Shown: piece after piece, positions 6,047 through 8,219 of the stretch
Layout: each line of letters begins with the position of its first letter
Numbering within the stretch: the first letter of the stretch is position 1
DNA from: Synergistaceae bacterium
Lineage (GTDB): Bacteria > Synergistota > Synergistia > Synergistales > Aminobacteriaceae
Assembly (NCBI GenBank): GCA_017475805.1
Contig: JAFVEW010000223.1
Location: forward strand, 1-8,219
Direction of reading: 5' to 3'
Length of the DNA stretch: 8,219 nt
Translations under genes and position numbers: made by a program
Notes under the pieces: generated by a model
Seen by the model: the letters and a program-made list of their open reading frames with translations, nothing else
Databases searched by the model: none
What the model was told of the DNA's origin: nothing

Positions 6047-6157
6047 CGCATTTTGTCGTTTTAATTTTTCGCACATGGTTTTGATTTTATGCCGCTATAA
6101 TTTTTGACATTGAAGTGGTCGGACTTAAATCCTAAAAAAAGTATTTGTGTAAAGTTT

Positions 6158-6173
6158 ATGATATGACTATCAT
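6158..6173. repeat. Inverted repeat ATGATA-TGAC-TATCAT upstream of parA
   Basis: A perfect 6-bp inverted repeat with a 4-bp spacer lies 24 bp before the par -35. A second short palindrome, GTTAA-T-TTAAC, is at 6180-6190. Together with the operator-like repeat at 6206-6236 they could form part of a centromere or operator array for the RHH protein. They do not share one motif, which weakens this idea. Confidence 0.3.
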
Positions 6174-6196
6174 GTAACAGTTAATTTAACACATAA

Positions 6197-6236
6197 TTGA
6201 AATAAGTTTAGTAAAGAAGTATAATAATAACTAAAC
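6197..6236 (+). promoter_or_regulatory. parA promoter with overlapping operator-like inverted repeat
   Basis: TTGAAA (6197-6202) and TATAAT (6220-6225) are separated by exactly 17 bp, a near-consensus housekeeping promoter. A 7-bp perfect inverted repeat, GTTTAGT (6206-6212) and ACTAAAC (6230-6236), brackets the -10. RHH partner proteins commonly repress their own par operon by binding here, so autoregulation is likely. The expected leader is about 70 nt. Confidence 0.6.
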
Positions 6237-6304
6237 AATAAGACTGTTATAAAATATATATACATAAGGAGCATACATAATAATATTGTGTATAAAGTTA
6301 ATAA

Positions 6305-7063
6305 ATGAAAGAAATAATAGGAATTATAAATCAGAAAGGCGGCGTTTCAAAGACAAGCACAGCTTTGGCTTTATGGACAGGCTTGCCAAAATTAAAAGGT
6401 CTTAAAACAGTCTGCGTTGACCTCGATCCGCAATGTAATCTGACGGTAAGCAGTGGCGCGAAGATGGATAACGCTACGATACTTGACGTAATGTTAGAAA
6501 AAATTTCTATCCGTGATGCCGTACAGCATACGAAATTCGGAGATGTTGTCGCAAGTCATAAAGGTTTGAGCGGCATAGAAGTCCTTTTGACTCAGGTAGG
6601 TCGTGAGTATAAGCTGAGAAACGCATTGAAACTCTTATCGGATTATGATGCCGTTATTCTTGACACTCCGCCCTCACTTGGAATATTGACGATTAACGCA
6701 TTAACCGCAAGCACTTCCGTCATAATTCCTGCAAACGCGGATTTCTTTTCAATGTATGGAATATCACAGCTTGGCGAAACGATAGAATCCGTAAAAGAAT
6801 ACACGAATCACGGATTAAAAATTGACGGCGTTCTTCTGACGAGATATACGGACAGGACGGTTTTGAGCCGCGATATGGCAGAGAACATCAGGAAACTTGC
6901 TGAACGTTTGAAGACAAAAGTTTTTAAGACGACAATCAGGGAAGCCGTGAGCGTAAGGGAGGCACAAGTATCACAGCAGAGCATATTTGTCCGCGCTCCA
7001 CAGGCTAAGGTTACTCAGGATTACGAAAACTTTATTAACGAATTATGGGAGGAAAGGGAATGA
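6305..7063 (+). CDS. parA: ParA/Soj-family partition ATPase
   Basis: This 252-residue protein is a deviant Walker ATPase that drives plasmid segregation over the nucleoid together with a centromere-binding partner. The deviant Walker A is KGGVSKTS (residues 11-18), followed by VDLDPQCNLT (38-47) and the Walker B region VILDTPPSLG (117-126, D120). There is no N-terminal helix-turn-helix, so it is the short type Ib/Soj form. The ATG at 6305 has no adjacent Shine-Dalgarno; the nearest purine-rich site, AAGGAG (6266-6271), is 33 nt upstream, with stops in this frame between. A seven-codon reading frame from GTG 6288 ends in a TGA overlapping the ATG, so coupled re-initiation is conceivable. The stop overlaps the next gene's ATG, indicating a two-gene par operon. 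Confidence 0.93.
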   Translation: MKEIIGIINQKGGVSKTSTALALWTGLPKLKGLKTVCVDLDPQCNLTVSSGAKMDNATILDVMLEKISIRDAVQHTKFGDVVASHKGLSGIEVLLTQVGREYKLRNALKLLSDYDAVILDTPPSLGILTINALTASTSVIIPANADFFSMYGISQLGETIESVKEYTNHGLKIDGVLLTRYTDRTVLSRDMAENIRKLAERLKTKVFKTTIREAVSVREAQVSQQSIFVRAPQAKVTQDYENFINELWEERE

Positions 7064-7395
7064 AAAAAAATTATCAGGAAGTTAAGGAAAATCCAGCTTT
7101 AAGTTACATCAGCCAAATGAACGATGACAGCAGTGCTTCGGAGCTTGAAACCGAACACAGCGAAAATGGAGAGCTGGAAACGGTAATGCGTAATGCCTCA
7201 TCAGTTGAAATCGAACCTGTCCCTTACGGATATAAAATCCGACCTCAGTACAGCGAAATAAAAACACGGAGGGTACAGCTTGTGTTTCCGCCGTCATTAT
7301 TTAGGAAAGTGCAAACTCAGGCGAAAAAATCAAAAATGTCAGTTAATGAATTTGTCTGTCTTGTACTTAATGCTGTTGTCAATAGAGATAATTAA
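7060..7395 (+). CDS. Ribbon-helix-helix partition partner (ParB analogue)
   Basis: The ATG at 7060 overlaps the parA stop as ATGA and follows GGGAGG (7047-7052) with 7 nt spacing; an in-frame ATG at 7045 lies in that RBS and is less likely. The product is 111 residues. Residues 1 to about 65 are acidic and look disordered. The C-terminal ~42 residues fit a ribbon-helix-helix fold: the strand RRVQLVFPPSLF, then helix RKVQTQAKKSK, a turn at MSVNEF and a second helix VCLVLNAVVNR. Small RHH proteins coupled to short ParA proteins (omega- or ParG-like) bind the centromere, repress the operon and stimulate the ATPase. It is not a classical ParB with a CTPase fold. The role is inferred from fold and operon position. 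Confidence 0.8.
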   Translation: MKKNYQEVKENPALSYISQMNDDSSASELETEHSENGELETVMRNASSVEIEPVPYGYKIRPQYSEIKTRRVQLVFPPSLFRKVQTQAKKSKMSVNEFVCLVLNAVVNRDN

Positions 7396-7415
7396 AACAG
7401 TTTATTAGTTGCGTA

Positions 7416-7453
7416 AATGAATGCTGTTACATTATAAAGTAATAGTATTCATT
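7416..7453. terminator. 15-bp stem-loop between convergent genes, possible bidirectional terminator
   Basis: Arms 7416-7430 and 7439-7453 (AATGAATGCTGTTAC and GTAATAGTATTCATT) pair over 15 bp with two G-T pairs around an 8-nt loop. It lies 20 nt after the RHH gene. The downstream sequence is AT-rich but has no clean T run, so it might instead be a protein-binding site. Confidence 0.4.
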
Positions 7454-7473
7454 CTATTTAATAATATTTCTTG

Positions 7474-7500
7474 TTGTGTAGTAATATTACACATACACAA
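7474..7500. repeat. Nested palindromes TTGTGTA / GTAATATTAC / TACACAA
   Basis: A perfect 10-bp palindrome GTAATATTAC (7481-7490) is enclosed by TTGTGTA (7474-7480) and TACACAA (7494-7500). The octamer TTGTGTAT also occurs just upstream of parA (6286-6293) and inverted here (7500-7493). It may be part of a par binding site, or simply AT-rich intergenic structure. The rest of 7396-7563 shows nothing else I can name. Confidence 0.35.
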
Positions 7501-7563
7501 TTTATATCATTATTATAAATAATCATAATGCTTTTCAAGATGGCTTAGCGTAATAATTATCTG

Positions 7564-8142
7564 TTATTCTTCCATGAGCTTTTGAAAGGCTCTTGCTCTG
7601 ATAAGTGTTGTCGTGCTAATGCCAGTCATAGCCACGACCTGTTTATAAGAATGAGTTTTCAGCAGTTCGAGGGCGTGATTTATTTGCGCCCTTGAAAATT
7701 TTTTCGGACGACTCTCACGAAAATCAGGATTTTTACGGGCTATTGCTTTTCCCTCCAAAGTACGCTGTTTTATTATGTCCCGTTCAAATTCGGCAAAGGA
7801 CAGCATAATATTTCGGATTAACTTCCCTGTCGGCGAACCGTCAATTATTCCCATGTTCAAGACGTTGATAATAACGCCTTTGTCGTTGAGGCTTTCAATT
7901 AGCTGAATGCCGTTTATGAGGCTACGGGCTATCCTGTCGAGTTTCATAATAATGAGCGTGTCCCCTGACTGAATAATTTTCAGAAGTTTATCGAGTTCGG
8001 GACGATGATTTTTTGAGCCGCTGAAAACGTCCGAGAAAATTTTTTCTGCCCCTGCTTCTTTTAGGGAGTTAATTTGAGCTTCGAGAGAATTTCCATCACG
8101 AGCCTGAGAGTTTGTGCTTACGCGAGCATAGCCAAAAATCAA
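7564..8142 (-). CDS. Small serine recombinase (Tn3 resolvase / Hin invertase family)
   Basis: The 192-residue protein opens with [10 protein letters not shown], in which S9 is the expected catalytic serine. The family pattern continues with [20 protein letters not shown], a [16 protein letters not shown] stretch, [12 protein letters not shown] with the catalytic arginine region, and [17 protein letters not shown] forming the long dimer helix. The C-terminal ~45 residues are a helix-turn-helix ([20 protein letters not shown], then [13 protein letters not shown]). Length is normal. The start is TTG 8142; GGATGTGAT (8154-8146), one mismatch from a full Shine-Dalgarno, precedes it by 3 nt, and nearby ATGs are out of frame. 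On a plasmid its likely job is multimer resolution. An invertase role cannot be excluded. It converges on the par operon. Confidence 0.92.
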   Translation of the reverse strand: MIFGYARVSTNSQARDGNSLEAQINSLKEAGAEKIFSDVFSGSKNHRPELDKLLKIIQSGDTLIIMKLDRIARSLINGIQLIESLNDKGVIINVLNMGIIDGSPTGKLIRNIMLSFAEFERDIIKQRTLEGKAIARKNPDFRESRPKKFSRAQINHALELLKTHSYKQVVAMTGISTTTLIRARAFQKLMEE

Positions 8143-8156
8143 AAAATCACATCCAT

Positions 8157-8192
8157 TTATGAGTATAAGTTATGAGAACGCATTTTTAGCGT
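8157..8192. promoter_or_regulatory. Possible resolvase binding region (partial res) and promoter
   Basis: Just upstream of the resolvase gene are a direct repeat TTATGAG (8157-8163 and 8170-8176) and a short inverted repeat ACGC/GCGT (8178-8181 and 8189-8192). A minus-strand TATACT (8167-8162) could be a -10. res sites usually lie here, but the window ends before a full set of subsites could be seen. Confidence 0.3.
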
Positions 8193-8219
8193 ATTTTACA
8201 GCACTGAAAAAAAATCCCA

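Noticed and set aside
6104..6130. Consensus -35 TTGACA at 6104-6109
   Set aside because: No acceptable -10 at 16-18 bp; the best hexamer (TTAAAT, 6125-6130) is 15 bp away. The promoter at 6197-6225 is far better.
6040..6304. Search for iterons or a CRISPR-like array upstream of parA
   Set aside because: Only unrelated short palindromes were found, with no regular direct repeats.

Overview
The window reads as the maintenance region of a conjugative plasmid or integrative conjugative element from an AT-rich anaerobe. Ribosome binding sites are strong and Firmicutes-like (AAGGAGG, AGAGGTGA, GGGAGG). I cannot name the host; a Negativicutes- or Synergistota-like gut or rumen bacterium is a guess from style only. 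The replication, partition and resolution genes are typical of plasmids. The truncated gene at the left edge is a conjugation coupling protein.

Layout. 1-369 (+) is the C-terminal end of a VirD4/TraG coupling ATPase. 347-976 (-) overlaps it tail to tail and encodes a PBECR4-type nuclease-fold protein. Its upstream region (977-1257) holds a 12-bp hairpin next to the RBS and a tandem 51-bp repeat whose stems show compensatory changes. At 1259-1350 lies a frameshifted second copy of the traG 3' end, so the nuclease cassette sits between two copies of that gene end. 1440-1724 (+) is an Xre/Cro-type regulator with a palindrome over its promoter. 1722-1968 looks like a replication-control leader: a candidate antisense RNA on the minus strand, and on the plus strand two stem-loops with complementary loops just before the rep RBS. 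1969-6006 (+) is a giant replication protein made of four tandem copies of a primase-like module, only the third of which keeps the catalytic motifs, followed by a helical/HTH C-terminal domain and an odd hydrophobic tail. 6007-6304 carries a possible rep terminator and the par promoter/operator region. 6305-7063 is ParA and 7060-7395 a ribbon-helix-helix ParB analogue. 7396-7563 is an AT-rich convergent intergenic region full of inverted repeats. 7564-8142 (-) is a small serine resolvase.

How it fits together. Rep would prime or initiate replication under control of the upstream regulator and a countertranscribed RNA. ParA and the RHH protein would segregate the replicon. The resolvase would resolve multimers. 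The PBECR4 protein looks like cargo inserted beside the transfer genes. The strongest points for follow-up are the fourfold primase-like repeat with three dead copies, the rep leader that resembles IncI-type pseudoknot/antisense control, and the duplicated traG end around the nuclease cassette.
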